DNA of 64,000 nucleotides from contig OX031057.1 of NCBI GenBank assembly GCA_943736015.1, positions 52,095,001 through 52,159,000 on the forward strand, given 5' to 3'. The notes beneath the pieces were generated by a model, which worked only from the letters and a program-made list of their open reading frames with translations, was not told where the DNA came from and did no database searches. How positions within the stretch are numbered: the stretch's first letter is position 1; each line of letters begins with the position of its first letter. Below, piece by piece: positions 36,655 through 48,719 of the stretch. Made by a program: the position numbers and the translations under genes. The stretch is from Tridacna crocea (lineage: Eukaryota > Mollusca > Bivalvia > Cardiida > Cardiidae).

Positions 36655-36794
36655 CTTTATCCTTTACTGAATAAAGCTTTGAAAAAATTGTGAGAAAAGA
36701 AAATGCTGGTTACCATTGCAAAGAAAAATCCATCAAAACTTCAATTTGTGAGTAAACAAGTCGTGATTTTTTCTGTCATTTGGTTAAGAGTTAA
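36655..36794 (+). mobile_element. TTAA hairpin MITE, degraded
   Basis: Left arm present; the right arm is mostly lost. It ends at TTAA 36791-36794, shared with the next copy. Confidence 0.6.
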
Positions 36795-37016
36795 CCCATT
36801 ACCACACAATCCCTACTTTTGACAACCGTTAGAAAGAAACCTTTGGAAAACATGGGAAAAGGAGAAAATGCTGGTAACCACCATTTTCTCCTTTTCTCAC
36901 AATGTTTTTTACCCTTGACAAAACAAATTTCAAGTTTTCAGTCACTTTCATTTTATTGTCTGTAAACACTTACCATGTGGACAAACCTAAAAATTTATTG
37001 TGTGGTAATGAGTTAA
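36791..37016 (+). mobile_element. TTAA hairpin MITE, full length
   Basis: TTAA at 36791-36794 and 37013-37016. One arm base differs at the centre (taaccacc). Confidence 0.85.
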
Positions 37017-37064
37017 CCCTTTACAAAAAAAATTGTGAATTTAAAATCCTAATTGAGGAAGTTG

Positions 37065-38140
37065 GGGAAACCAGAGGCCCTCAAAGGCCCTTGAGGGCCT
37101 GAATTGCTCTACTGGCTGTAAGTTTGTTTACTAGTATTTTCTAGCATACAATCATTGATGCTAAAAGGAAAAAGACGAAAACACTGACAAAACATGCTTG
37201 GGAGTGGGGGGGAAGGAGGGAAAACCTGTAACTGGGCTTAAATCCACTAATACAGCACATAATATGTAGGCATAACAATTAGTGAAATACTAAAAATAGA
37301 TATGGTTGAAACCACTTTGGAAATCTGACAAGGATTTAGTACTTGTTAGATTGCTGCACGTTATGACAAAAGTTTTGGATTTCATGCACTTTACATGAAC
37401 CAAAATTGTGGACTTTGTTGAATACCCAAGACTTTTAGTAATAAAATGGCTCCTTCACCCTAAATGATACTGAATTTTCCTCATTTTCAAAAGCGTAAAA
37501 TCCCTTGATGTTTATACAAATGATCTGTGCAAGTTTCCAAACAATTGGATCAAAATTGCTTACTCAATCAAGTAAACAAGAAGTGCAACTCAAAATGGCA
37601 ATTTTTTCTAAAGGGTTTGGGTTGATGATAAAAATAACTTTTGCAAGTTTCAAGAAAATTTGACAAAAAAATGTAGTCTTGAATTGTTGTTTACCTTTAA
37701 ATTACTACTTTTCCTTTCCATATTGTCAGATTTTTTTTCGAAATCAATATAGTAAAAGCTATTGAAATAACAACTGATCTGTGCAAGTTTTACAAAAATC
37801 TAACCACAAAGGTAGGTTTTATTGTGAAAACAATGCAAATATTCTACTTCTAATGGCCAACTTACCCTTTGCATCATCAGGTATTTTCAAAATCAATAGG
37901 GTTCAAGCTAATGATGATATAAAGAAACTAAGCATGTTTCACAAAAATCCAGTGGCAAAATGTAGACCTCATCCCATCAACAAGAATTGTAAATATGCAA
38001 CTTTTTATGGCTACTTTTCCCAAATTGGGAATTTGTTTCAAAATCAATATGGTTTTAAGGCTGTTGATGACAGAATGACTAGGAAAACCACACCATGATG
38101 TAAGCTCTGCTGGCTTTTGACCAACTGAGCTAAAAATTGA
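37065..38140 (+). repeat. Dispersed repeat with 'gaggccctcaaaggccc' head
   Basis: Begins with a GGCCCTCAAAGGCCCTTGAGGGCC near-palindrome. It contains iterated 'tgatctgtgcaagtttc-aaaa' blocks (37520, 37640, 37770) and ends 'gcaagctctgctggctttt-gaccaactgagc'-like. The 105-codon frame at 37781-38098 lies inside it and has no domain signature. Confidence 0.55.
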
Positions 38141-38593
38141 GAGTATGCAGTACTTTATTTGGTTTTATATTGTTTTCTTCCTTTTGAAATACAAAGTTTT
38201 TTTAATTTTTGTATTGTTTGGAAAGAGTTAATGTGCCTGCCAAATATGAAAAGGATATCTCAAACCAATATGCAAGACACAGATATTGCAACTTCAAGGT
38301 TTCTTTCACCATCATTCTTCACAAACTGTCAGAAAGTGTACATCAAAAATGGGACTGCATGTTCTGAACAGTCTGACCTCAATCTACACTCTGCAATAGG
38401 AACTAAAAGTTGTACTTGACTCTAAAAAATTCAAAATCTACTTTACTGAGGATCATTCCAAGTCTACAATTTAACCCCATTCTCACACTCATGATCATGA
38501 TAGTAGTCTGAATTCCTCATGGTGAATAGTAGCATGTATACCAGGGGCATTTTCCCCGAAAATGGGGTAACATTCTCACAGACCCAATGTTAC

Positions 38594-38765
38594 CTGGTTT
38601 TGTCCGAGTTCAAGAAGATGGATTGCATGTTCTGACCAAAGGCTACCGAGGTTCAGCCCTAGTTTGTGACAGACTACTGCAGGTTTGCCACCGGTGATGT
38701 TCCAAAGCTTGACAGAGTCGTCCCATCTCGCCACACTGGTGTGTTGGTGCCACACACTTGACTTG
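38594..38765 (-). pseudogene. WD40-type exon relic resembling PWP1
   Basis: Bounded by ...GCCAG and GTAACA on the minus strand. A central frame reads DDSVKLWNITGGKPAVVC, then LNLGSL, the layout of a late WD blade in PWP1 (periodic tryptophan protein 1), a nucleolar WD40 protein. On either side the frame drifts: the expected residues before DDSV, and a TC-P-SP-like stretch after LNLGSL, are found only in other frames, so at least one frameshift is likely. PWP1 is my best match from memory; any WD40 protein is possible. Confidence 0.4.
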
Positions 38766-38779
38766 CTGGCATTCACAGG

Positions 38780-40635
38780 TGATCAAAATAGACTGTGCCC
38801 CTGGAGATGATTCAAGTTAGTTCCAAATTACCAAGGTGTATCTCTGTTTTGGCCCTAATAGAAGGCTGCTTTCAGAAGAGAAGGGTTTAAGTGCCTGTCA
38901 TATAAATAAAATGACAAATTGAGCAAAAAAAACTTGGTAGTCATACATCGCTCACCTAGTTAATAAGAGCTACAACTGCATGACTAAAGGTAAGACTCAT
39001 ACTAGCTCAGAGTTTGAATCTTGATTGTTCTTTCTTCATGAAGTAATAGCCAAATGTGTTGTAAATGAATAGTACTGTTATAATCTACCTGCTTAAACCT
39101 ATTGCAGCTGAAATTCCACAAACATAGCTCAGAGTGTTGAAGAAACTGTAGGCTTCACTCTTGCTGTTTATAGCAACAGTGTACATGACAATGTTATTCA
39201 ATGAAGACAGGTAGATCACCTCCATATAAAGATATTTATCACAGTAAAGTTTCACAGACATAACTCATAGAATGTTAAAAACTACAGAACCAAGAGAAGA
39301 ATATTGAAGTTCTTCCAACAGAAAATAATGCAAACATGAGACTGGACAATCTTTAACATCTTTGGGTACAATCTCAACAACTTTGACAATGGATCAAACT
39401 ATGTAGTATGGGTACAATCTGAACAACTTTGACAATGGATCAAACTATGTAGTAGACACATACCAAACATCAACATTATATGTTTTGGGGTATCAGGCAA
39501 GATTTTTTTCCTACCATTTTTCTCTTATTACTCCATGGTTGACCTGTGACCAATATGGCAGGACATTATTTTACCCCAGGGACATATAATGAAGAACTTT
39601 GACCAACAACTATCCAATCATGCTAAATATCAAGTATCAACATTCCAGCTCTAGCGGTCCTAGAAAAGAAAAACCTCTAAAGTTTTTGATACATAATCAT
39701 GTAGCACAATACATAGAATCCATAAACAAAAACTGTCATCATACAGCACAGTTTGCCTGTTTAAGTTAATTTGTCAGGGGAGGGGTATGGGCAGTGCCCT
39801 GAAACAGCAAGAGGGTCCCAGCCTAGGACAGAAATCCTAAGACTAACTCAATAGCATGAGTAAAAAAACTAAATATGAAACAACTTAAACATGTGATCTT
39901 GAGAAAATAAACGCTCTAGAACAATTTTAACATGAAATTTCAAAATTGTCCATGACCTAGACTTTAAAATCGTAGGTGTGGGGAGGGGTATATTGCTGAG
40001 AGAAACCTTGGATCTCAATCACAAATATGAAACAAAGTCATCGTAGAGTTTTGACAATGTGGTTTCTTCAAAAATTTTGAAGTAAACTTTTAATGACCAA
40101 TATGAAATTCAAATGTTAGCTAGAAATGATTAGGATTTAAAGACCCGTACAAAACTACCAAAAATGTACAAAGTTAACAGTGGATATAACAAAAAAAACA
40201 TAAAGCTTTACCTAACAATGCAACGCTACAACAAAACTACAAACCTAATCCATCATTCACTTTGGAAAATATGAGCTCTTAAAAAACTTAAAGAAAGTAT
40301 AACTTTGATGTACATTATTAAAGTCTACAATCTGGACTTAAAGAACATGGGCACTGCACTGCTGACAGAAACTCTGAACCTACTGGTATATCTATCATTG
40401 TAACAAATATGAACCAATCCATATGGTTTAGAAAGTCTAAGCTCTTAAAAATCTTATATGTAAAAAAAAAATGTAAATGTAAATTCTGTCTTCAACACAG
40501 ATGCTGCCATTAGTAAAATTTTTCACATTATCAAAATCATTTTGAATCAACTTTTGATTGACATGTTTAGAAGAGTTTGGACATAAAATTCAATTTTCTT
40601 TCATCTATTAGTGTCTGGGGGGAGTTTTTGAAATT
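38780..40635. other. No gene recognised
   Basis: AT-rich sequence. Contains one short exact-like tandem duplication (see 39364) and several dispersed-repeat phrases. No coding exon seen. Confidence 0.45.
39364..39455 (+). repeat. 46-bp direct tandem duplication
   Basis: 'gggtacaatct-aacaactttgacaatggatcaaactatgtagta' occurs twice in a row with one difference, indicating a recent duplication. Confidence 0.9.
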
Positions 40636-40839
40636 GTGGTTGAAGAGACATACAGTAGATGTTGTTGGACAATAAGCAATCACAATGGCTCACATGAAGC
40701 ACTTCGTGTTCAGGTGAGTTTATAGGTAGTAAAGGCATAATTAAAGCAATTTCAAGGCTGCTCTCACCAGAATACCTCACAAAATATCAGTGTACATCAA
40801 AGTAGGGACTGCATCCCTGTGCAGCCTGATCTAGATCTA

Positions 40840-41418
40840 CGAGGGCTGTCCCATTGAATCATAGACAATCGGTGTGACAACAAAACTGAGGGGTACAGTT
40901 TCTAATTATAATTTTATATACTCTTCACCAAATAACAAAATTTTAGACTGGTCCAAATTTAAAGCACTTGCTGATGACAAAATAAACTTAACTAAAAAAT
41001 TGAAATTTAATTCCAGCAGGGTGTTAAACATTGTGGGCAAAGGAGAAAATGCTAGTTACCAACATTTCTACTCCCACAATGTATTAAAATGACCTCTATC
41101 TCAGGATCTTAAAAAAACCAGGGGTTGTTTGGTAAAGGGTTAACCTTAGATTACTATTTGCTGAAAACATCATTAAGATATAAAGTATAGTCATTAACTT
41201 AAACATTTTGAAATAGATCACAAATTGCCAACCAGTGCACATTGTGAAGTTAAAAACTACATGTAACAGTAAGCTTATGCTCTTTAGAAATAGCACATCA
41301 CTGCTCTAAAATATGGCACATCACAGTTCTAAAATATATATACTTGTAAAATTATTGCAATCAGACATTAAGAAATCTTTTTATAATAAGTGTCTATGAT
41401 TCAATGGGACAACCCTTG
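40840..41418. mobile_element. mariner-like MITE (TA-flanked) with nested MITE
   Basis: Left end TA then CGAGGGCTGTCCCATTGAAT; right end is its near reverse complement ending GGGACAACCCTTG then TA. The inverted repeats run for about 28 bp with two differences. TA at 40838-40839 and 41419-41420 fits Tc1/mariner-type target duplication. About 225 of its 579 bp are a TTAA hairpin MITE. Confidence 0.82.
40917..41143 (-). mobile_element. TTAA hairpin MITE nested in mariner-like MITE
   Basis: Right TTAA at 41140-41143; the left end has become TATA. The hairpin right arm is shortened ('accaacatttctactccc'). Confidence 0.75.
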
Positions 41419-41420
41419 TA

Positions 41421-42190
41421 CACTGTCTGCTACATGGGAAAATAGCTTCTTTAGGACTTAACCAGCAAATGGTTTTTATGGAGTAACAAATATACATCTC
41501 AAACCTTGCTGAGGACCACTTATTCACATCAAATTATGAATATCACATCCTATCAAAATTTGTAATTCTATCACTGAAACATACACATTAGCGGTAGACT
41601 GTCATTGTTTTTGTCTGCATAGTGTGCATAGGAAACACTCGACCACAACAATTCCTATAAGTCATGTTTTCTCTTGGAACATGCATGTGCTCTAGTCTCA
41701 CATGTTACCTAACAAGTCATATTCTAGCCGACATGTAACATATACCTTTGTCATCCATTGGAAAATTATGGTTAACAAAAGTTTTCTTTGGTGAGTGCGA
41801 ACATTAAGACCTCACATATACACTTTCACATAGGCTGGGTACAGATACAGTACTTAAACGTATTCCTATGTCTTACACAGGCAAGTATGGATAACCAAGA
41901 TTTGAGGAGATATCTTTTGCCAGATGACACAAACAGAGTTGGATGTTAAAGACAGGCCCAAACCCTGTAAGTATGGTAGAGTTCTCCTTTATCAAATCTC
42001 AGTCTTGTAAATGTGGAAGCAATCCAAAGTTTATGATATGTGTTGTCAATGTGTAAATATTTTACAAAGTTGTCATAATGATCACATAAATATGTAAATA
42101 CATAACCTAAATTCCACATTGATCAATAACTAAGAGATGACAAACTCAAAATTCAACTTTGATTTTATAATCCTCTGTTTTAAACCATTC
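41421..42190. other. No gene recognised
   Basis: AT-rich sequence without recognisable exons or repeat ends. Confidence 0.4.
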
Positions 42191-42760
42191 AAAATATATG
42201 TCATAATTCAGGTAAAATACAATGGCCTCTTCCTTCCACAGTGCCAACCATTTATACTGTAATCTGTTGGATGAGTGCTTAAAATCAAATACATGTCATA
42301 ATTCAGGAAAATATAATGGCCTCCTCCTCCCCTACAGCCAAACCCTTACCACCTTTTTTTCCTACTAAATATCATTGTATTACTATTTGTATTTCAAATT
42401 TTGTTGTTTAATTGGGTTTTTTTTTTTTTGTTATAATTCAAGGAGATATTGGCCTCATCCTCCTCCCTGAAGCCAAACTCTTACCACCTTTATTTACCAC
42501 CTACTGTCATTGTATTACTATTTGCACTCTAAATTTTGTTGTTTGCTTTTTCATGTCAAAATTTAGGGAAATATTATGGCCTCCTCCTCCCCTACAGCCA
42601 AACCCTTACCACCTTTTTATCCTACAAAATGTCTTTGTATTAATATTTGTTTATTTTCTCAATTTTGTTGTTGTTTTTTGTGTGTGTTATAATTCAGAGA
42701 AATATTATGACCTCCTCCTACCCTGCAGCCAAACAATTACCACCTTTACCATTACCTAGA
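42190..42760 (+). repeat. ~130-bp tandem repeat, about five units
   Basis: The block 'ataattcagg-aaatattatggcctcctcctcccctacagccaaacccttaccacc' recurs near 42203, 42298, 42432, 42562 and 42690. The 115-codon frame at 42412-42759 only translates it. Confidence 0.85.
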
Positions 42761-42769
42761 TCCAAACAA

Positions 42770-43350
42770 GTGAGCAGCTCATAGATATAAAAACTTGGAT
42801 TTAATTGTTGTAACTATGACCAATGACAATGACAATTCAGCCTTTTCCATTATTTATGGATAAAACCTTTACCATAACCAGTATTAGAGTAGCTGACATT
42901 GGCCCTTGTTCAGAACCTAATACTTGTCCTTATGGTTGCAAGTTCTACCATTTGTTCTGTCCTTTATGAAGAATTTTTTCCAAGACACAAGCCGGAAGCA
43001 GCAAATAACATATCTTGTTTTTTTATTGTTCTAACCATGAAAGGCTGATGTACTAGTGATAATTAGTAGTGGTTCATTGGCCTTTATTATAACCAAATAA
43101 TTGTTTTCATGACTGCTAGTACAACCATTTATGTAAAATACATACACTTTGAAGAAATTTTCCTAGACCCAAACCAGTAAGTAGAACATATAAAATATCT
43201 TGCCTGATGTCATTCTCCTAACCATGATCTGTACTAGTGGGAATCTAACTTTTCCCACAATTTCTCTTTTATTCCTAGACTGTTTCCAGTAATAGGGTAG
43301 CTGACATTGGCCCTCATTATATCTTTATACTTATCAGCTAAAATGAGTCA
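42770..43350 (-). repeat. Dispersed repeat family, inverted copy
   Basis: 'ccagtattagagtagctgacattggcccttgtt' (42880) and a second version at 43290 are reverse complements of the block at 5690 and 34910. Confidence 0.65.
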
Positions 43351-43990
43351 TACTAAATACAATCCAACGAGGCATATTATTCAACAAGGGACATAATTCT
43401 GCCAGTGTTTCACTTGAAAAGGATATGCTGACACTAAGCACAGCTTGATGTCTTACTGATGACTCCTGAATAATTGTATGAAGATGAAGAAGTGCTTACA
43501 AAATTAATAAAATAGCAATCAAAAGTACCTATAACACTGCATTTATTTACATAAAAGGGACATGCTCACAGTAAGGACATCTGACTCCTTTACAATGTCA
43601 TCAACATTAAGCAAAGTCATGAGAAAAAAAGAGCTGGAAAATCCAATGTAACATAGAAAGAGCTACAACTCTACAAATAGTCATCGCAAAGGGATATGCG
43701 GACACTATGGCAAAATCAGTTATTGAATGTAAGGTCCTGTAAAATTTCACTGAAAATGGGCAAGGGATTTAAGAAGGAGCAGCAAATTGAATATAACTTT
43801 TAATATACAAAGGACTACATATTGCAAAACACATGGTATAGGGACAGGCTGATTCTATGTACAACTACATATTGATTATGTGAAATAGTATCAACAGTGT
43901 GATGAAATGATATTATATCTCATTAAAAAAAAAGACAAAGCTACTGATTCAAAAGTAACTAACACTTTGAATATTGACTTTGTTGGTATC
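43351..43990. other. No gene recognised
   Basis: AT-rich, with dispersed-repeat phrasing ('aagggacatgctcacagtaaggac'). No exon seen. Confidence 0.4.
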
Positions 43991-43999
43991 AATAAATAT

Positions 44000-44650
44000 T
44001 TTTGATGGTGTGGGTTATGTATATTTTAATTGTGTAAAGAGATTGTAGTATATGATTATAAATGAGTGTGTTCAGACATACTTTAATTGTTAACAGGGGC
44101 TATAGTATAAATATATCAATAGTGTGTTCATATATGGATATTCTAATTGTTAAAAGCATAATTATCATTGAGTGGGCTATGTTATTTGCGGTGTTATTAT
44201 CCATGAGCTGGTTCAGTTATGTACATTTTAATTGATGAAAGGAGCTATAATATTTACATCTTATCATCCATGAGTGAGTTCATTTATAGATATTTTTATT
44301 ACATTTTATTCTATAAATATGTGTTAAGTATTAAAAACGGCAAAAGTATATACATGTAATTACATAAAAGTAGTTTCCATGACAGATATTTCAACTCACA
44401 CATATTTTAATGATTAAAAGTGGGCTAGGGTATATACATGTAATCATCAATAAGTGGCTCAAGTTATACACATTTTAATTATTAAAAAGAGACTATAGTA
44501 CACACATGTAAAAATGAGTGGCTTGATTTACTGTTAAAATCGTTAACAGGGGCCTGTAGTGTGAACATGTAATAATCTGTGAGTGGCTTGAGTTACAAAT
44601 ATAAAAATCATTAAAAGGGGCTATATTATATACATAGGACATACAAAATC
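44000..44650 (+). repeat. ~75-bp AT-rich tandem repeat, about eight units
   Basis: Degenerate units combine 'tacattttaattgttaaaaggggctatagtatatacatgtaatcat' and 'gagtggcttgagtta'. Confidence 0.75.
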
Positions 44651-45110
44651 TTTACAATAAAATCATATGAGAAAGTTATGGCCCAAGTGAAAAGCCACAA
44701 TTCTACAATAACTTGACTCGTGGTGGAGGTCCCCAATATGAAGCCCCATACCAAATAATATAGGTCCAGAATGTGTGGTTATAAACTGAAAGACCTAAGA
44801 AAAATGAAATCCTTAAGATAGGGCTAAATCAAGCAGACCTAGATGATATGGTTAGTGACAAGGAGATCTGCAGTGTTTTAACTATAAAAGCCCATGTAAA
44901 CTTTGTGACTTGTGGGACCAAACTCAACCCCAAGGTTACAATTATGGCTCTCTTGGTCGAGGCCCACGAGATAAAACTACATGCAAAATTTGGAAGCCAC
45001 AGGCCCTGTGGCTAGGTACCAGAAGAATTTTGAAGTTTTCCCTACTTAAGCTCAGGTAAAACTTTTGACCCCAAGGGCCAAATTTGAACCCAGGGCTATA
45101 ATTTGAAGAA
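44651..45110. other. No gene recognised
   Basis: Dispersed-repeat style sequence ('gaccccaagggccaaatttgaaccc'). No exon seen. Confidence 0.4.
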
Positions 45111-45112
45111 AC

Positions 45113-45341
45113 TTAACCCATTACCACACAATCCCTACTTTTGACATCCCTGAGAAAGGAGCCTTTAGACAACATTGTGGGAAAGGGAGAAAACGCTGGT
45201 AACCAGCATTTTCTCCTTTTCCCACAATGTTTTCTACTCTTCACAAATTAAATTTCAAATCTCCAGTCACTTTTATTTTATCGTCTGCAAATGCTTTCGA
45301 TTTGGACAAGCTTAAAATATTGTCTTGAGGTAATGAGTTGA
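45113..45341 (+). mobile_element. TTAA hairpin MITE, nearly full length
   Basis: TTAA at 45113-45116. The hairpin at about 45170-45236 is almost perfect; the right end is diverged to GTTG. Confidence 0.85.
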
Positions 45342-45699
45342 TATAGATCCATTAGATAAATCTATATAATCATCAGATATTTTGAAATCTGAAAAGGAAG
45401 TTTTTGGTGGCATTCTTTTGAACAGAGAGACAGAACATTATTTCAAACAGTTATACAATTGGTTCTCTGTAAATATTTACAGAATGATAATTATTGTCTT
45501 TTCTAATACTGAATAAAGAACCCTAGAAAATTAATCTTTGACAGAATTATAATGTCTCACAATATTGCACCTTTCACAGTAATGGCATTTTGAAAATGGT
45601 TGTCCTGATAGAAACAGCATGAAAAAAATTGTGTTTACCCTTAATAAACGGCCCTAATCAATCTCTACCACCTTGAACAATTCAACACAAACTTTTTTA

Positions 45700-45990
45700 G
45701 TCTACAAGTGATACATAATTTGACTTTTGATAATATTTTTGTCACAAAAATCCTAGAAAGGTGGACAAGGCCAGCAATTTCTACTTTTCCTGCAATGTTT
45801 TCCATCCTATCAAAGACTGAAACCATTGTTTGAGCTAGATTTGACTTTTTGCCTTCAGATGCCTTTAATTTAGACAAGGTAAAAAATTTTGAGACATTAC
45901 CCTGTAAAAGAAAGCTTAGAAAAACATTGTGGTAAAGAATTAAATGCTGGTTACCAGCATTTTCCCCTCCTTTTCCAGCCTTTTCACGCA
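45700..45990 (-). mobile_element. Rearranged TTAA hairpin MITE pieces
   Basis: Two degraded pieces abut. The arms at 45775-45800 and 45925-45985 do not pair cleanly. Confidence 0.5.
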
Positions 45991-46011
45991 TGATTTTTAC
46001 TTTTGCTGTAT

Positions 46012-46235
46012 TGACTATTTACACATGATAAAATTTTACACTGGTCCAAATTGGAAGCAATTGCAGACAACAAAATAAATGTGATTCTAAAATTAAAATT
46101 TGGTTTGAGATGGGTAGAAAACACTGGGAAGAGGAGAAAATGCTGATTACCAGCATAAGCTCCTTTTCTCACAGTATTTTCAAAAGGCCTTTTTCTCAGG
46201 GTCGTTAAAAGTCCAAATTGTGTGCTAAAGATTTA
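46012..46235 (-). mobile_element. TTAA hairpin MITE
   Basis: Right end TTAA at 46232-46235; the left end is diverged. It abuts the next copy in the same orientation. Confidence 0.75.
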
Positions 46236-46449
46236 AGTCTACCAAACGACAAAGTTTTAGAGTGGTCCAAACAGAAGGCATTTGCAGACAACTAATTAAA
46301 CTCTGCCCAAGTGATGATTTGAGTCTGTCACAGGGAAGAAAGCATTGTGGAAAAAGGAGAAAATGCTGGTTACCAGCAATTTCTCCTTTTCCAACTATGT
46401 TTTCGAAAGGCTTCTTCCGATAAGTCTGCATCGTGTGGTAAAGAGTTAA
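46232..46449 (-). mobile_element. TTAA hairpin MITE
   Basis: TTAA at 46232-46235 (shared) and 46446-46449. Confidence 0.8.
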
Positions 46450-46825
46450 CAGAAAATGACGAGATATTGTCCTAGTTCTGGCACCATCTGCATCACATAC
46501 TTGACAAACTCCATAGAAATCTAAAGAATTTGTTATCTTTTATGTGGAAAACAAAAAACATGTACTTGAGTTCAATGACTATTAACAGAATTGCCTCATT
46601 TTCCCACATTGTTTTCAACCATATCAAACCCTGGCTGGGCATAAAAAAATTGAGAGATTGACAATGGAAATGCCATCACTGAAGGGAATAAGGAAGTTTG
46701 ATGTATCTGCAAAAAGTTTCAACCTATGTCAACCTGCGCAGTTCTTTAAACCTGACATGGGAAGAAACTTTTTGCATTTTCTGCATCTCTAAGGACCATT
46801 CTTCCTAATGATTCTCCCCATTTTT

Positions 46826-47051
46826 TTAACCCTTTTCCAAATGACAAATTTTGGACTCTTCTAAACCATAAGAGTTTGCAGACGACAATTTTAGATTTGG
46901 AGAAAATGGCAGAAAGTTCTCAAAAAGACTAGAACCAATGTGGGAAAAGGAGAAATTGCTCATTATGAGCAATTTCTCCTTTTTCCACATGTTTTCTAAA
47001 GACTGCTACTGCAGACATGAAAAAACCAGGGCTTGTTTGGGAAAGGGTTAC
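46826..47051 (-). mobile_element. TTAA hairpin MITE with mirrored arm changes
   Basis: TTAA at 46826-46829; right end TTAC. The hairpin centre reads GAGAAATTGCTCAT-T-ATGAGCAATTTCTC (46950-46978). It differs from the family centre GAGAAAATGCTGGT at three positions, each matched by a complementary change in the other arm. Confidence 0.85.
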
Positions 47052-47299
47052 ACTAAATAGATCTTATGGATCCAAAATGATGTGACGTCTTGCTATGTAT
47101 AGTGCATCTGCGGGCCAGCCACATTTTCTTTCCAAAACTTATGAAAGGTGGTCAGAAGATTTGTCATGATGATATCTGCGTAAGTTTGAAAATAAGCTAT
47201 ATTTAGCTAAAATGCATGTAACTTAAACAAGTACTACAGAAAAGCTTGTATGCCCTCTAGAGGCCATGTTTTCAGTCCAATTTGTTAGAATGATTGGTT

Positions 47300-47439
47300 T
47301 TTATCAAACCACAAAATTTTGGTCTAGTCCAAATTGCAAGCATTTGCAGACAACAAAATTGATGCGACTCAAAAAATTGAGAACTGATTTGAGTAGGATA
47401 GAAAACACTGAGGGAAAAGGAGAACTTGCTGGTTACCGC
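47300..47439 (-). mobile_element. TTAA hairpin MITE cut at the hairpin
   Basis: The 3' flank and the first hairpin arm are present. The copy stops abruptly after 'gctggttaccg', where unrelated sequence begins. Confidence 0.65.
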
Positions 47440-47640
47440 ACGACAGGCCAACTGATTCCCATTCCAAACCTTTTATAAGGAATATAAAATAGCCTGCTGC
47501 AATCCTATGAATTACGAGGAAAGCAGTCGTTTGTCTCTAATTTTAGTCGCCTTCTACGACATGCCATAGAGAAAGGCCGAAGTCCTATTCTATACAGTAA
47601 AAAAAAACCCCGGGACCCCACGGGGATAACAATGTGAGAC
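47440..47640 (+). repeat. GC-richer insert ending in CCCCGGGACCCCACGGGG
   Basis: Contains 'tttagtcgccttctacgacatgcc' and a short stem CCCCG...CGGGG near 47608-47625. It looks like the end of a dispersed retroposon, but I cannot name it. Confidence 0.4.
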
Positions 47641-47762
47641 AATCATTATCTCAGAAGAGATTTGAAAAAGGGTATGTTTGGCAAAATGCCTCAAGTCGAG
47701 GGACTTCAAGGCTAATCTTTTTTATTAAGTTTACTGAGGTAAATTTGTTTCATGGGTGACGA

Positions 47763-47991
47763 GTCAAAACTTTACCAAAAAATCACGAGTTTTAACATCT
47801 CTGAGTAAGACAGCTTTTGAAAACTTTGTAGGAAAAGGTGGCAAAGCTGGTAATGAACATTTTCTTTTTTTCCCTCAGGAGCATCTTCTCCTTTTCCCAC
47901 AATGTTCTCCACAGTATAAAAGACAAGTCCCACCAATAGAGCCAAATTCTGGACATGTCTCAAGTTTTTATTGTCTGGTAAAGAGTCAACA
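47763..47991 (+). mobile_element. TTAA hairpin MITE, diverged hairpin
   Basis: The ends are changed to GAGTCAA; the hairpin right arm is partly duplicated ('cattttctttttttccctcaggagcatcttctcc'). Confidence 0.65.
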
Positions 47992-48180
47992 AAACTAAAA
48001 GATGATAAAAGATAAAAGATGATACTTACATGATTCTTTAAGGGTAATTGTTGGTGCTTCTGTCACACTGTTTCTGTATAAGTCATCAAATTTGATTTTA
48101 CCTCTTATAGATCGAATATTAGAACATCCTGTTATTATCTGGAAAAATGAAAAAAACTAAAATATACCTATGGGAAAATA

Positions 48181-48409
48181 TTAACTTTTTACCACAAATC
48201 CCATCTTTTAACAACCCCTAGAAAGAAGCATTTTGAAAACGTTGCTGGAAAAGGGGAAAATGCTGGTAACCAGCATTTTCTCCTTTTTCCACAATGCTTT
48301 CCACCCTTCCCAAACCAATTTTCAATTTTTTCAGTCACATATATTTTGTTGTCTGCAAATGCTTTCAAATTGGACCAGTCTGAAATCTTGTCATTTGGTA
48401 AAGAGTTCA
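48181..48409 (+). mobile_element. TTAA hairpin MITE
   Basis: TTAA at 48181-48184; right end GTTCA. The hairpin is almost intact. Confidence 0.8.
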
Positions 48410-48492
48410 GTATATTCTATCTCATTCAGTTAAAACAAAAAAATTCTTCTGCCCAAATATATCAATTTTCTTTTAATATCTATGTTTAGCAT

Positions 48493-48718
48493 TTAACCCT
48501 TTCCTGAACAATCCCTGGCTTTCTTGACCCTGAAAAAGTAGCCTTTTGAAAACACTGTGGGTAAAGGAGAACCACCATTTTCTCCTTTTCCCAGAAAGTT
48601 TTCTACTCCCCCAGAACAAATTTCAATTTTTGAGTCACATGAGTCACATTAATTTTGTTGTCTGCAAAGGTTTTCAATTTGGACCAGCCTAACATTTTGG
48701 TGTATGGTAAAGAGTTCA
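48493..48718 (+). mobile_element. TTAA hairpin MITE with central hairpin deletion
   Basis: TTAA at 48493-48496. About 10 bp are missing on the left side of the palindrome centre ('ggagaaccaccattttctcc'). Confidence 0.8.
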
Positions 48719-48719
48719 A

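Noticed and set aside
37781..38098. 105-codon plus-strand frame
   Set aside because: Lies wholly within a dispersed repeat with iterated non-coding blocks; no domain or codon pattern stands out.
48026..48131. Minus-strand segment with a good GTAAGT donor reading IITGCSNIRSIRGKIKFDDL
   Set aside because: Open and splice-flanked, but I could not match it to the next expected spectrin exon or to ABCG, so support is too weak.
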